Positions 8,606 through 17,840 of a DNA stretch of 64,000 bases are shown here, in pieces. How positions within the stretch are numbered: position 1 is the stretch's first letter; every line of letters begins with the position of its first letter. The stretch comes from Rhizobium sp. ACO-34A (GTDB lineage Bacteria; Pseudomonadota; Alphaproteobacteria; Rhizobiales; Rhizobiaceae). The DNA is taken from positions 1,553,001-1,617,000 of the forward strand of contig CP021371.1 of the NCBI GenBank assembly GCA_002600635.1, given 5' to 3'. Below the pieces are notes generated by a model. That model was not told the DNA's origin. It did no database searches and saw only the letters and a program-made list of their open reading frames with translations. The position numbers were made by a program, and so were the translations under genes.

Positions 8606-8712
8606 CTGTTGGTGAAGCACGGCAGTTGCTTGCATTTTGCCGGCGATATGTTTCCCTCGCGGTAAATCGAAATCCGGGTAGGGGCGGACAGCCGGAGGGT
8701 ACGAAAAAGACA

Positions 8713-9495
8713 ATGGACAAGAAGACACGCCGTCAGGAAAGCCTGATGAAGCATCTCGAGCAATACCGCTACATCTCGCTTGAGGAGATAGCCACGCGGT
8801 TTTCCGTGACCACGCAGACCGCTCGGCGAGACATTCAGGATCTTGAAATGGCCGGCAAGGTGCGCCGGCTGCATGGCGGCGCAACGATCTCGCACCCGAT
8901 CGATCCTGGCGTCCTTCTGGCCCGGCGCGTCGAGAACGCCGAGGCCAAGGAACGGATCGGCGCCGCCGTCGTCGAGCGAATCAAGGACGGTTCGGCAATC
9001 TTCATCGATACCGGGACAACCTGCGAGGCCGTAGCCCGCGCTCTTCTCGGCCACAAGGGGCTGAGGGTCGTAACCTACAGCCTTCGCGTCGCGACCGTCC
9101 TCAGCGAAGGTGCTGATTTTACCGTCGCCGTGCCGGGCGGTTTCGTCCGCCGGGTGGATGGCGGCGTATTCCGTCAGGACACGCCTGAATTCATCAGCAG
9201 GTTCAAGTTCGATACCGCCATCATCTCGGTCAGCGGCATCGATTCCGCAGGCGACATCGGCGATGACGACCATGCCGAAGTGGCGGCCGTCCAGGCGGCC
9301 ATGAAACAGGCGGAAACCATCATCCTCGCCGTCGACAGCAGCAAGTTCGGCCGCCGTGCGCTGGTCAAGCTCGCAGCTCTGGCAGACATCCACGAACTGG
9401 TCAGCGATGCGCTGCCGGATGCCGATCTCTTGCACAAGCTGAACGAGGCAGGCGTGCGCCTGCTGGTCGCGAACGGATCGCAGGGCACAAGGTGA
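8713..9495 (+). CDS. DeoR/GlpR-family transcriptional regulator
   Basis: This 260-residue repressor has an N-terminal DeoR helix-turn-helix (about residues 6-58), with ISLEEIATRFSVTTQTARRD and the following RRLHGGA hinge. The C-terminal DeoRC sugar-phosphate sensor domain (about 78-235) carries the DTGTTC loop and VDSSKFG motif. The chosen start has GGAGGG 13 bases upstream; an upstream in-frame extension is not family-like. The ligand is probably a phosphorylated sugar or polyol. No transporter or kinase operon lies next to it, so the target is unknown. The neighbouring flavoprotein dehydrogenase is convergent and not an obvious partner. Confidence 0.85.
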   Translation: MDKKTRRQESLMKHLEQYRYISLEEIATRFSVTTQTARRDIQDLEMAGKVRRLHGGATISHPIDPGVLLARRVENAEAKERIGAAVVERIKDGSAIFIDTGTTCEAVARALLGHKGLRVVTYSLRVATVLSEGADFTVAVPGGFVRRVDGGVFRQDTPEFISRFKFDTAIISVSGIDSAGDIGDDDHAEVAAVQAAMKQAETIILAVDSSKFGRRALVKLAALADIHELVSDALPDADLLHKLNEAGVRLLVANGSQGTR

Positions 9496-9519
9496 TGCCG
9501 GGGAGAGCGCCTGAAAGGC

Positions 9520-10926
9520 TCAGGCGAAGGGCACCTTGCCCGGGTTGAAGATCCGCTTCGGGTCGATGGCCTGCTTGATCGTGCGGGCCAGCACCTGTTT
9601 TTCCTGCGAGACGTTGCTCTCGTAGCCGTGACGCTTCTCGAAGCCCACACCGTGCTCGGCGGAGAAGCTGCCGCCGGCTTCCTGCACGCCGGCATAGATC
9701 GCATCCTCCACGGCCAGCAGTTCTGCCTTCGGTAGCGGTCCCCGCTTGATCAGCGTGAGATGCAGGTTGCCGTCGGCGATATGGCCGTAGACATAGGCGT
9801 CATAGGTCGGATCGATGGCTCTCAGCCGTGCTTGAAGGCCGGCGACATAGGCGTCCAGACCGGTTGGGGGCACCGAGATATCGAAGGAGGGCGCGTCGGG
9901 GATGTCGGCGTAGTAGAAGCCGGAATCCTCGCGGATATCCCAGAACTTCCTCGCCTGGTCGAGCGACTGGGCGATGACGCCACCCTTGAGCCCGACGGGT
10001 TCCCAGAGCGTTTCGAGGCCTTCTTCGAGCACTCCGGTCGCCTGCTCTACCGTCTCGCCAGAAACCTCGACCAGCAAGGCACCGGCATCGTCTTCCAGCC
10101 ACGACAGGTCGAAGCTCTTCAGCTTTGCATGGTCGCGGATATAGCGCGGCCACATCATTTCCGCTCCTTCCAGCGTAACGGTTGGCTGCGAGCGGAAATG
10201 CCGGATGACGGAGAGCGCCGCAGTCGCATCCGATACCCCGATGAAGGCGGTGGCCCGGTGAGGGCGGATGGGCTCCAGCTTCAGAACGACCCTGGTAACG
10301 AAGCCGAAGGCACCTTCGCCTCCGATGAACAGGTGCTTGAGATCGGGGCCGGCCGAAACCTTCACCACCCGCGTCATGTCCGAATAGATTTCGCCCGACG
10401 GCAAAACGGCTTCCAGCCCGAGAACCTGATGGCGCATGACGCCGTTGCGAAAGGCGAGGATGCCGCCGGCATTGGTGGAAACCATGCCGCCGATGGTGGC
10501 GGTGCCGCGCGAGCCGAGGTCGATCCCGGTCGTCAGTCCGTGGGAAGCCACCGCCTGCTGCAGCGCCTCGAGCGCCACGCCCGCCTCGACCTCCACCGTC
10601 ATTTCGTCGGCATGAACAGCAAGGATGCGGTTCAGCCGCGAAGAGGAAACGATCACTTCGCCGGCATGGCTGACATTGCCGCCGACGAGGCCCGTCAGGC
10701 CGCCCTGCGGCACGATCGCCACGTTGTTTTGCGCGCACCAGCGGACAAGCGCGGCAGCCGCTTCGCTCGATCCCGGCTGGGCCATGACACCGCCGGCAAA
10801 ATTGTCGGGATGCTCGCCCGGATGCCGTCCGGCAAGTTCCAAGGGACCGAGAATGACGAGCTCGGGATGTAGCCCGGACAGGCGTTCGGCGAGGTCGGTT
10901 GGCGAGAGGCGGGAAGCGGCTGGCAT
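9520..10926 (-). CDS. FAD-binding D-2-hydroxyacid dehydrogenase family protein
   Basis: This 468-residue protein belongs to the GlcD/D-lactate and D-2-hydroxyglutarate dehydrogenase family. The PCMH FAD-binding domain shows VPQGGLTGLVGGN (near residue 85) and GSRGTATIGGMVSTNAGG (near residue 140). The C-terminal FAD-oxidase domain shows YGHIADGNLHL and AEHGVGFEKR, which hold substrate and metal-binding histidines in the family. It should oxidise a D-2-hydroxyacid to a 2-oxoacid and pass electrons to a quinone or ETF; the substrate cannot be assigned. The start was placed at MPAASRL because the frame further upstream is Cys/Arg-rich and unlike the family. The Shine-Dalgarno is weak. Confidence 0.85.
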   Translation of the reverse strand: MPAASRLSPTDLAERLSGLHPELVILGPLELAGRHPGEHPDNFAGGVMAQPGSSEAAAALVRWCAQNNVAIVPQGGLTGLVGGNVSHAGEVIVSSSRLNRILAVHADEMTVEVEAGVALEALQQAVASHGLTTGIDLGSRGTATIGGMVSTNAGGILAFRNGVMRHQVLGLEAVLPSGEIYSDMTRVVKVSAGPDLKHLFIGGEGAFGFVTRVVLKLEPIRPHRATAFIGVSDATAALSVIRHFRSQPTVTLEGAEMMWPRYIRDHAKLKSFDLSWLEDDAGALLVEVSGETVEQATGVLEEGLETLWEPVGLKGGVIAQSLDQARKFWDIREDSGFYYADIPDAPSFDISVPPTGLDAYVAGLQARLRAIDPTYDAYVYGHIADGNLHLTLIKRGPLPKAELLAVEDAIYAGVQEAGGSFSAEHGVGFEKRHGYESNVSQEKQVLARTIKQAIDPKRIFNPGKVPFA

Positions 10927-11263
10927 GATGATGAAATCCGGATGATTGGCCTCCCGGTGGAGAGAGAGGCGGAACTGTCCCGATTGCCATGCACCCGGGG
11001 AGCTTTTTTGGCAAGCATAGGCAAGCCTGGTCCGGCAGGCTTGCCTTCCTTCGTTAAACTTTTGCAATGCGGCATTTTGGGCTTGATCCTGCCGCGATTT
11101 AGGATCATCTGATCTGCGTCGCGATGGGATCGCGTCTCAATCCGAGGTTACCGTAATGGATCCTTCCAGTCGAAGTTCGAACCAAGTCCGCCGTCCCGTC
11201 CGGTAACAGGTCCGTTCTTCGCGCCTGCTCCGGATGGCTGAAAAGCCCTGAAGGAGCATGTCC
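10927..11263. other. Intergenic region with structured corA leader
   Basis: This 337-bp divergent spacer lies between the flavoprotein gene and corA. It holds a perfect 9-bp hairpin GCAAGCCTG-N6-CAGGCTTGC (11021-11044). Nearer corA there is a local stem GCGAT-GGG-ATCGC (about 11121-11133) and a 7-bp long-range pairing GTTACCG (11147-11153) with CGGTAAC (11201-11207). The last two would sit in the corA 5' leader and could form a regulatory RNA fold. I do not recognise a known magnesium riboswitch in it. No gene is visible. Confidence 0.35.
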
Positions 11264-12271
11264 ATGCTGCGCATCTATCTTCGCGAAGCAGAACGCCTTG
11301 TTCTGCGCAATGATTCCGAAATCGCTTCCGCTGAAAACGCCGTCCCCGAGGTTGCCGCTCCGGTGCTCTGGTATGACCTCGTAAGCCCGACCTCGGCCGA
11401 AAGCCGGCATGTCGAACAGGCCCTTCAGCTTTCCATCCCGACCCGCGACGAGATGGAGGAAATCGAGCTTTCCGCCCGCCTTTATCAGGAGGATGGTGCC
11501 GAGTTCATGACGCTGACGGCGCTGACCAATCTCGACAGCGGCGAACCGATGAAGACCCCCGTCACCTTCATCCTCAAGGGCACGACGCTGGTCACGGTTC
11601 GCTACGCCGATCCGAAGCCTTTCCTCGCCTTCGTTCACCGGGCCTTGCGCGTCAATGCCCAGGGCTACAGCTGTGGCGAGGAGGTCATGATCGGCGTGAT
11701 CGAGTCCATCGTCGATCGCATGGCGGACGTTCTGGAGCGGATCGGCAACGAGATCGACGGCATCTCGCGCGAGGTGTTCCGCAGCAAATCGGCGTCTTCC
11801 ACCAAGAAGACGCAGGATCTGCAGTCGCTGATCGAACAGCTTGGGCAGAAGGGTGATTTTCTGAGTGGCGTCCGTGAAAGCCTCGTCAGCATCTCCCGGC
11901 TGGTTGCCTATCACGCCGCGCTGGAGACGCCGCAGCGCAAGCCGAGCAAGGAAGTCCGCCAGCGGGTGAAGATGGTCCAGCGCGATGCATCGTCGCTCGG
12001 CGATCATGCCGCCTTCCTGTCCGGCAAGGTGAACTTCCTGCTGGATGCGACGCTCGGGCTCATCAATCTCGAGCAGAACCAGATCATCAAGATCTTCACG
12101 GTGGCCTCGGTGGTCTTCCTGCCGCCGACGCTGGTCGCCTCGGTCTATGGCATGAACTTCGAATCCATGCCGGAGTTGCATTGGGACATCGGCTATCCCT
12201 GGGCAATGATGCTGATGGTGGCGTCCGCTGCGCTGCCGTTCCTTTATTTCAAGCGCCGCGGCTGGCTGTAA
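11264..12271 (+). CDS. corA: CorA-family divalent cation transporter
   Basis: This 335-residue transporter has a large N-terminal cytoplasmic domain, a long helical stalk and two C-terminal transmembrane helices. The signature YGMNF stands at the end of the first helix and a basic tail (FKRRGWL) follows the second. Pentameric CorA channels import Mg2+ (also Co2+ or Ni2+) across the inner membrane. Two ATGs compete, at 11258 and 11264. AAGGAG is one base from the first and 7 bases from the second, so 11264 was chosen. The gene is monocistronic and has a potentially structured leader. Confidence 0.92.
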   Translation: MLRIYLREAERLVLRNDSEIASAENAVPEVAAPVLWYDLVSPTSAESRHVEQALQLSIPTRDEMEEIELSARLYQEDGAEFMTLTALTNLDSGEPMKTPVTFILKGTTLVTVRYADPKPFLAFVHRALRVNAQGYSCGEEVMIGVIESIVDRMADVLERIGNEIDGISREVFRSKSASSTKKTQDLQSLIEQLGQKGDFLSGVRESLVSISRLVAYHAALETPQRKPSKEVRQRVKMVQRDASSLGDHAAFLSGKVNFLLDATLGLINLEQNQIIKIFTVASVVFLPPTLVASVYGMNFESMPELHWDIGYPWAMMLMVASAALPFLYFKRRGWL

Positions 12272-12425
12272 GTCCCGCCGCTGTCAGCTGTTCGGGAAGA
12301 GGTCGCGCGGGATGCGAGGCCTTCTTCAATTCACGTCTCCCGTTTTCTTTTTTTTGCCACTTCGGATGGAGCTTTCGGTTGCAGGGTTACCGACATGGCG
12401 CGTCAGGATGGCGCGGCGCGAATAA

Positions 12426-12441
12426 TTGACGTGAACGTAAA
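12426..12441. promoter_or_regulatory. LiuR-like operator upstream of ETF-QO
   Basis: TTGACGTGAACGTAAA is a near-perfect palindrome (TTGACGT / ACGTAAA around GA) and fits the LiuR (MerR-family) motif as I recall it. LiuR controls branched-chain amino acid catabolism and electron-transfer flavoprotein genes in proteobacteria. A second inverted repeat ATTCT-N5-AGAAT follows at 12450-12464. The rest of the 305-bp gap 12272-12576 shows no gene. Confidence 0.5.
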
Positions 12442-12576
12442 CGGTAGATATTCTGATTGAGAATGATCCCATACCATAATTTCGAGCCAGAGCGTGTCGC
12501 ATCCCGGCTCGACAAGCCGCTTGTGTTTTGACAAGGAAGAAGCCGAATAAAAAAGGGGATCGGTTAAGCGGAGAGG

Positions 12577-14244
12577 ATGATGAGCGAAGCGATGGAACTG
12601 CCCGAACGCGAAAGCATGGAATTTGACGTTGTGATTGTCGGTGGAGGGCCTGCTGGTCTTTCGGCGGCGATCCGGCTGAAGCAGGTCAATCCTGACCTTT
12701 CCGTCGTCGTGCTGGAAAAGGGCGCCGAGGTCGGAGCCCACATTCTCTCGGGCGCGGTCGTCGATCCGATCGGTATCGACAGGCTGCTGCCGGACTGGCG
12801 TGACGAGGCGGATCATCCGTTCAAGACGCCCGTTACCGACGACCATTTTCTTGTCCTCGGTCCGGCCGGCTCCATCCGTCTTCCGAACTTCGCCATGCCG
12901 CCGCTGATGAACAATCACGGCAACTACATCGTCTCGCTCGGCAATGTCTGTCGGTGGCTGGCGACCCATGCGGAAGCGCTGGGCGTCGAGATCTATCCGG
13001 GCTTTGCCGCGACCGAAGTGCTCTACAATGACGAGGGCGCCGTGATCGGCGTCGCGACCGGCGACATGGGCATCGAGAAGAACGGCGAGCCCGGCCCGAA
13101 CTACACCCGCGGCATGGCGCTACTCGGCAAGTACGTGCTGATCGGCGAGGGCGTGCGGGGTTCGCTTGCCAAGCAGCTCATTGCAAAGTTCGATCTGCAG
13201 AAGGACCGCGAGCCGCAGAAGTTCGGCATCGGCCTCAAGGAACTCTGGCAGGTCAAGCCGGAAAACCACAAGCCCGGTCTCGTGCAGCACTCCTTCGGCT
13301 GGCCGCTCGGCATGAAGACCGGCGGCGGCTCCTTCCTCTATCATCTCGAAGACAACATGGTTGCGGTGGGCTTCGTCGTCCACCTGAACTACAAGAACCC
13401 TTATCTCTTCCCGTTCGAGGAGTTCCAGCGGTTCAAGACCCACCCGACCATCGCTCCGACCTTCGAAGGCGCGAAGCGCCTGTCCTATGGTGCCCGCGCG
13501 ATCACCGAAGGCGGCTACCAGTCGGTGCCGAAGCTCTCCTTCCCGGGCGGCGCGCTGATCGGCTGTTCTGCCGGCTTCGTCAACGTTCCGCGCATCAAGG
13601 GTTCGCACAACGCCGTGCTCTCCGGCATGCTGGCTGCGGAGAAGATCGCCGATGCGATCGCTGCCGGCCGCGCCAACGACGAACCGGTCGAGATCGAGAA
13701 CGAATGGCGTTCGACCGACATCGGCAAGGACCTGAAGCGCGTGCGCAACGTCAAGCCGCTGTGGTCGAAGTTCGGCACCGTCATCGGCGTGTCTCTCGGC
13801 GGTCTCGACATGTGGACCAACCAGCTCTTCGGCAAGTCGATCTTCGGCACGCTCAAGCACGGCAAGACCGACGCCCAGTCTCTGGAGCCGGCATCGAAGC
13901 ACAAGAAGATCGACTATCCGAAGCCGGATGGCGTTCTGACCTTCGACCGTCTGTCGTCGGTGTTCCTGTCCAACACCAACCATGAGGAAGATCAGCCGGT
14001 CCATCTTCAGGTGAAGGATATCGCCCTGCAGAAGTCGTCCGAACTCGGCATCTTTGCCGGTCCCTCGACACGCTACTGTCCGGCGGGCGTCTATGAATGG
14101 GTCGAGAAGGACGGCGAGATGAACTACGTCATCAACGCCCAGAACTGCGTCCACTGCAAGACCTGCGACATCAAGGACCCGAACCAGAACATCAACTGGG
14201 TGCCGCCACAAGGCGGCGAAGGTCCGGTCTACCCGAACATGTAA
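12577..14244 (+). CDS. Electron transfer flavoprotein-ubiquinone oxidoreductase
   Basis: This 555-residue iron-sulfur flavoprotein passes electrons from reduced ETF (fed by acyl-CoA and amino acid dehydrogenases) to ubiquinone at the inner membrane. The FAD-binding motif VIVGGGPAGLSAA starts near residue 14. The [4Fe-4S] cluster ligands are C501 in RYCPAGVYEW and C524, C527 and C530 in CVHCKTC. The typical C-terminal ending GEGPVYPNM is intact. Two adjacent ATGs (12577 and 12580) share a GGAGAGG site. The gene is monocistronic with a terminator at 14324. A LiuR-like box upstream fits a role in leucine/isovaline and fatty acid oxidation. Confidence 0.95.
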   Translation: MMSEAMELPERESMEFDVVIVGGGPAGLSAAIRLKQVNPDLSVVVLEKGAEVGAHILSGAVVDPIGIDRLLPDWRDEADHPFKTPVTDDHFLVLGPAGSIRLPNFAMPPLMNNHGNYIVSLGNVCRWLATHAEALGVEIYPGFAATEVLYNDEGAVIGVATGDMGIEKNGEPGPNYTRGMALLGKYVLIGEGVRGSLAKQLIAKFDLQKDREPQKFGIGLKELWQVKPENHKPGLVQHSFGWPLGMKTGGGSFLYHLEDNMVAVGFVVHLNYKNPYLFPFEEFQRFKTHPTIAPTFEGAKRLSYGARAITEGGYQSVPKLSFPGGALIGCSAGFVNVPRIKGSHNAVLSGMLAAEKIADAIAAGRANDEPVEIENEWRSTDIGKDLKRVRNVKPLWSKFGTVIGVSLGGLDMWTNQLFGKSIFGTLKHGKTDAQSLEPASKHKKIDYPKPDGVLTFDRLSSVFLSNTNHEEDQPVHLQVKDIALQKSSELGIFAGPSTRYCPAGVYEWVEKDGEMNYVINAQNCVHCKTCDIKDPNQNINWVPPQGGEGPVYPNM

Positions 14245-14323
14245 CGGGAGGTTGGTGGGACATCCGGACTGCCGCCGGAAGGGGGGGCGGCGGCACCCTG
14301 CCTAGCCGAACATTGAATGCTTG

Positions 14324-14350
14324 AAAGGCGGTCCATCGGGCCGCCTTTTG
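14324..14350 (+). terminator. Terminator of the ETF-QO gene
   Basis: The stem AAAGGCGG / CCGCCTTTT encloses TCCATCGGG and is followed by TTTTGCATTTTT. It lies about 80 bp after the stop codon. Confidence 0.75.
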
Positions 14351-14505
14351 CATTTTTCCTGTCAGGTCCGGGGCGCCGATCCGGCTGCCCTGTCAAATTT
14401 GATCGCCTGCCTCGATTTCCCTGTTTTAATGGCGCAACAGTTTTCCTAGATAAATAGGCATGATGGCGCGATGTCGCGCTTCGGTGCTGGTTGCGGAGCG
14501 AAATG

Positions 14506-15252
14506 ATGACGATCCTTTTTGGCGGGCGATTGCCGACGGGACAGGCTGCAGCTTTGGCGGCGGCGACGCTGTTTCTTTCGCTTGGGGCCGTAACCGGCAG
14601 CGCGATGGCCGGCGATTGCCGCAGTTACGCCCAGCAGGGTATCGACTGGAGCGGCTGCAAGAAGTCCATGCTCATCATTACCGATAGCGAACTCGACGGT
14701 GCCAATCTCACCAAGACCGATTTCTCCTTCACCGACCTGCGCGGTTCCTCCATGAAAGGGGCCAATCTCGAGAAGGGCAAGATGGTCCGCGCGTCCTTCG
14801 TTGCGGCCAAGCTGGAAGGTGCCAACTTCAACAAGGTCGAGGCCTATAGAAGCAATTTTGCCCGCAGCACTGCCGACCGCGCCACATTCGTCAATGCCGA
14901 GGTCCAGCGTGCCGATTTCCGCGAGGCACAACTGTCGGGTAGCGATTTCACCAAGGCCGAACTTGGTCGCGCCGATTTCCGCGGGGCAACCATTACCGGC
15001 AGCCGCTTCACCATGGCCAATCTGGCGCGGGCGCGGCTGAACGGTGCCGTATTCACCGGTCCGCTCGATTTCAGCAACGCCTTCCTGCTGCTGACGCGTA
15101 TCGAGGGGCTTGATCTGTCCGCGGCCACCGGCCTGGAGCAGGAGCAGGTGGATCTTGCCTGCGGGGATGCCTCCACCCGCCTGCCACCCGGACTGGTCGC
15201 TCCCGCTGGCTGGCCCTGCGCCGACGATCCGGACGACAGCAACGATCCGTGA
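14506..15252 (+). CDS. Exported pentapeptide-repeat protein
   Basis: This 248-residue protein has an N-terminal signal peptide (about residues 1-30, ending SAMA). Its body is a run of pentapeptide A(D/N)LXX-type repeats (ANLTKTDF, ANLEKGK, ADFREAQ, ADFRGAT, ANLARAR) over about residues 60-205, which fold as a right-handed quadrilateral helix. A C-terminal CGDASTRLPPGL-type motif and PAGWPC follow; this ending recurs in rhizobial pentapeptide proteins. The precise role is unknown and no DNA-gyrase protection should be assumed. Of two adjacent ATGs, 14506 has GGAG at 7 bases and was chosen. Confidence 0.8.
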   Translation: MTILFGGRLPTGQAAALAAATLFLSLGAVTGSAMAGDCRSYAQQGIDWSGCKKSMLIITDSELDGANLTKTDFSFTDLRGSSMKGANLEKGKMVRASFVAAKLEGANFNKVEAYRSNFARSTADRATFVNAEVQRADFREAQLSGSDFTKAELGRADFRGATITGSRFTMANLARARLNGAVFTGPLDFSNAFLLLTRIEGLDLSAATGLEQEQVDLACGDASTRLPPGLVAPAGWPCADDPDDSNDP

Positions 15253-15399
15253 CCGATCCCCGGCCCCGTTCAGCCCCTCCAGCGCAGTCGTTCGGCGCTG
15301 CCTGAGGGACTTTGCATCAGCCGCACGAAACGCCTTGAAAAATCCCGGCCAAAGGGGCAGTTTGCGCCACCTTAGAGATCAGTTGAAAGATCACCACTC

Positions 15400-16506
15400 A
15401 TGCAAGCCGAAACGCCTCGCCTTACCTTCGATATCAAGCCGAATAACAATCCGATGCCGGAAGCCGATCGCCTGAAGGCGTTTGAAAATCTCGGCTTCGG
15501 CACGCTCTTCTCCGACCACATGGCGGTGATCCGCTGGAGCGAAGGCAAGGGTTGGCATTCCGCGGAGGTGACGGCGCGCGCACCGTTCCCGATTGATCCG
15601 GCGTCGAGCGTTTTGCACTACGCCCAGGAAATCTTCGAAGGCATGAAGGCCTACCGCACTTCCGACGGTCGCGCGGTCCTGTTCCGCCCCGAGGAGAATG
15701 CCAGCCGTTTCAACGAATCCGCCCGCCGCATGGCCATGCCGGAACTGCCGGAAGCGGCCTTCCTCGAGGCCGTCGAAAAGCTTGTCCGTCTCGATGCCAA
15801 ATGGATCCCGCAGGGCGAGGGCGCGAGCCTTTATCTGCGCCCCTTCATGTTTGCGAGCGAGAACTTCCTCGGGGTCCGTCCGTCGAAGGAGTACATCTTC
15901 TGCGTTATCGCTTCACCGGTCGGTCCTTACTTCAAGGGTGGTGCCAAGCCGGTCAGCATCTGGGTTTCCGAGCACTACACGCGTGCGGCTCCCGGCGGTA
16001 CCGGTGCCGCGAAGTGCGGCGGCAACTATGCGGCCAGCCTCGTTGCGCAGGCGGAAGCCTATGCCAAGGGCTGCGATCAGGTCGTCTTCCTCGATGCAGC
16101 CGAGCACAAGTGGGTCGAGGAACTCGGCGGCATGAATGTTTTCTTCGTCTTCGAGGATGGTTCCATCGTCACCCCGCCGCTCGGCGGCACGATCCTCCCG
16201 GGCATCACCCGCAAGTCGCTGATCTCGCTTGCCCGCGAGGAAGGCGTTACCGTTCATGAGAAGCCCTATTCCTTCGAGGAATGGAAGGCAGACGTCGCAA
16301 GCGGCAAGCTCAGGGAAGCCTTTGCCTGCGGCACCGCCGCCGTGGTCGCGGCTATCGGTACGGTCAAGTTTCCGGAAGGCGAATTCCAGATCGGAGGCGG
16401 CCAGAACGGCCCGGTCACGACAAAGCTTCGCGATGCTCTCGTCGGCATCCAGCGCGGCCAGAGCAACGACCGGCACGGCTGGCTCCATGCCATCGACGGC
16501 ATCTGA
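15400..16506 (+). CDS. ilvE: Branched-chain amino acid aminotransferase
   Basis: This 368-residue fold-type IV PLP enzyme transfers amino groups between glutamate and the 2-oxoacids of leucine, isoleucine and valine. The PLP lysine is K205 in TGAAKCGGNY. The substrate loop YAQEIFEGMKAY is at residues 74-85 and the PLP-phosphate motif LGGTILPGITR is intact. Its length matches the eukaryote-like long IlvE subgroup common in alphaproteobacteria, not the ~310-residue enterobacterial type. It is followed by a strong terminator at 16531, so it is monocistronic. Confidence 0.95.
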   Translation: MQAETPRLTFDIKPNNNPMPEADRLKAFENLGFGTLFSDHMAVIRWSEGKGWHSAEVTARAPFPIDPASSVLHYAQEIFEGMKAYRTSDGRAVLFRPEENASRFNESARRMAMPELPEAAFLEAVEKLVRLDAKWIPQGEGASLYLRPFMFASENFLGVRPSKEYIFCVIASPVGPYFKGGAKPVSIWVSEHYTRAAPGGTGAAKCGGNYAASLVAQAEAYAKGCDQVVFLDAAEHKWVEELGGMNVFFVFEDGSIVTPPLGGTILPGITRKSLISLAREEGVTVHEKPYSFEEWKADVASGKLREAFACGTAAVVAAIGTVKFPEGEFQIGGGQNGPVTTKLRDALVGIQRGQSNDRHGWLHAIDGI

Positions 16507-16530
16507 GATAGCCGTCCCAGCCCATTTGAA

Positions 16531-16560
16531 AAAGGCCCGTCATCCCGACGGGCCTTTTTT
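16531..16560 (+). terminator. Terminator of ilvE
   Basis: AAAGGCCCGTC pairs with GACGGGCCTTT around a short loop and runs into TTTTTT. It may serve both strands, because the convergent doxX-type gene ends at 16593. Confidence 0.9.
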
Positions 16561-16592
16561 CTGTTTCGTGCGCATTCGCCGGTCCGCCAACC

Positions 16593-16988
16593 TCACTTTC
16601 CGGCTTTCCATGCCGCAACCATCAGGCCGCCGATCACGGTGATGTGCTCCATCACGACATAGAACTCGACGGTCTTCAGCGGCTCCTCCATGGTCCAGAA
16701 TGTATGGGCGATCGGAATGGTGAGCGCGGTGAAGACGCCGAGCGCGCCGGCACCCAGCCATGTCCAGCGATTGAGGATGACCAGAAGGGAACCGGCAAGC
16801 TGCACGAAGATGGTGGCGATGGCGAAGCTGGCCGGAGGTTTGAGGCCGAAATGCTGCATCTCCGCAACGGCAACCGGGAAATCCACGAGCTTCGAGATAC
16901 CACTCGCCCAGAATATGTAGGTCAGCAGGATGCGCGCCACATAGCCGAACCATGTGCTCGCCGTGAGCGATGTAATGACACTGTTCAT
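16593..16988 (-). CDS. DoxX-family membrane protein
   Basis: This 131-residue integral membrane protein has four predicted helices. The first contains ARILLTYIFWASGISKLVDF, the usual DoxX opening with a Ser-Lys after helix 1. The start was set at MNSVITSL, which has a GGGGGA site upstream; the longer frame above it is not family-like. DoxX proteins are linked to thiosulfate:quinone oxidoreduction in some organisms and to redox stress in others, so no specific reaction is claimed. The gene faces ilvE and shares the intervening terminator. Confidence 0.8.
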   Translation of the reverse strand: MNSVITSLTASTWFGYVARILLTYIFWASGISKLVDFPVAVAEMQHFGLKPPASFAIATIFVQLAGSLLVILNRWTWLGAGALGVFTALTIPIAHTFWTMEEPLKTVEFYVVMEHITVIGGLMVAAWKAGK

Positions 16989-17213
16989 CTTGAATCCCCC
17001 GTATGAACAGCGTCCGAGTGTGACCGAGTTTTGACGGCTGACAATAGTCATAATGGAGGTGGTCTCAGGGGTTTTCGGGCTATTCGCACGGTATCGCATG
17101 AAAATGCGTGGTGCGGATGCTCGTGGTGCCCCGTTATATCTTTCGCTTAACTCCGCATTAACCATGATTTCCTTAATTTGCCGTCATTCGACGAACACAT
17201 TGAGGACACTAAA

Positions 17214-17828
17214 ATGACGATTTCACGCCGGGGTCTGCTGATTGGATTGCCGCTTTTCGTGGCTGGTTGCCAGTCGGTTCCGAACCAGCAGGCGATGTAT
17301 GGAGATCGTCCGGAAGAGCCTCATCCGATGAAGCAGATCCCGATCGACAAGATCAAGCCGGAACTGCGCCGGCAGGAAGTGGCTTATGCAACCACGGAAG
17401 CCGCTGGCACCGTGGTGGTCGATACGCCGGCCCGCCGCCTTTATTACGTCCTGGGCGAGGGGCGCGCCATGCGCTACGGCGTCGGCGTTGGCCGTAATGG
17501 CTATGCGCTGGCCGGAACCGCCTATATCGGCCGCAAGGCCGAATGGCCGACATGGACGCCGACCGCCAACATGCTTCGCCGCGATCCGGAAAAGAACATG
17601 AAATATGCCGGCGGCCTGCCGGGCGGCATCAACAATCCGCTCGGCGCTCGCGCCATCTATCTCTACCGCGGCGGTAACGACACCATGTTCCGCCTCCATG
17701 GCACCAACCAGCCATGGTCGATCGGCGAGGCGATGTCGTCCGGTTGCGTGCGGATGATGAACCACGACGTCATCGATCTCTATGAGCGCGTCAAGGTCGG
17801 CGGTCGGGTCGTCGTCATGCAGGCCTGA
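17214..17828 (+). CDS. L,D-transpeptidase lipoprotein (YkuD domain)
   Basis: This 204-residue murein cross-linking enzyme has a lipobox V16-A-G-C19 after a short signal peptide with an SRR twin-basic start, so it is probably a lipoprotein. The YkuD domain shows the HGTNQPWSIG motif near residue 162 and the catalytic SSGCVRM with C178 and R180. Such enzymes make 3-3 cross-links in peptidoglycan or attach proteins to it. L,D-transpeptidases are numerous in polar-growing Rhizobiales. The ATG at 17214 has GAGGA 7 bases upstream, which decides the start against a longer frame. Confidence 0.9.
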   Translation: MTISRRGLLIGLPLFVAGCQSVPNQQAMYGDRPEEPHPMKQIPIDKIKPELRRQEVAYATTEAAGTVVVDTPARRLYYVLGEGRAMRYGVGVGRNGYALAGTAYIGRKAEWPTWTPTANMLRRDPEKNMKYAGGLPGGINNPLGARAIYLYRGGNDTMFRLHGTNQPWSIGEAMSSGCVRMMNHDVIDLYERVKVGGRVVVMQA

Positions 17829-17840
17829 GGGCTGAAACCA

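Noticed and set aside
11170..11185. GTTCGAAC resembling a tRNA T-loop
   Set aside because: No acceptor, D or anticodon stems can be built around it on either strand.
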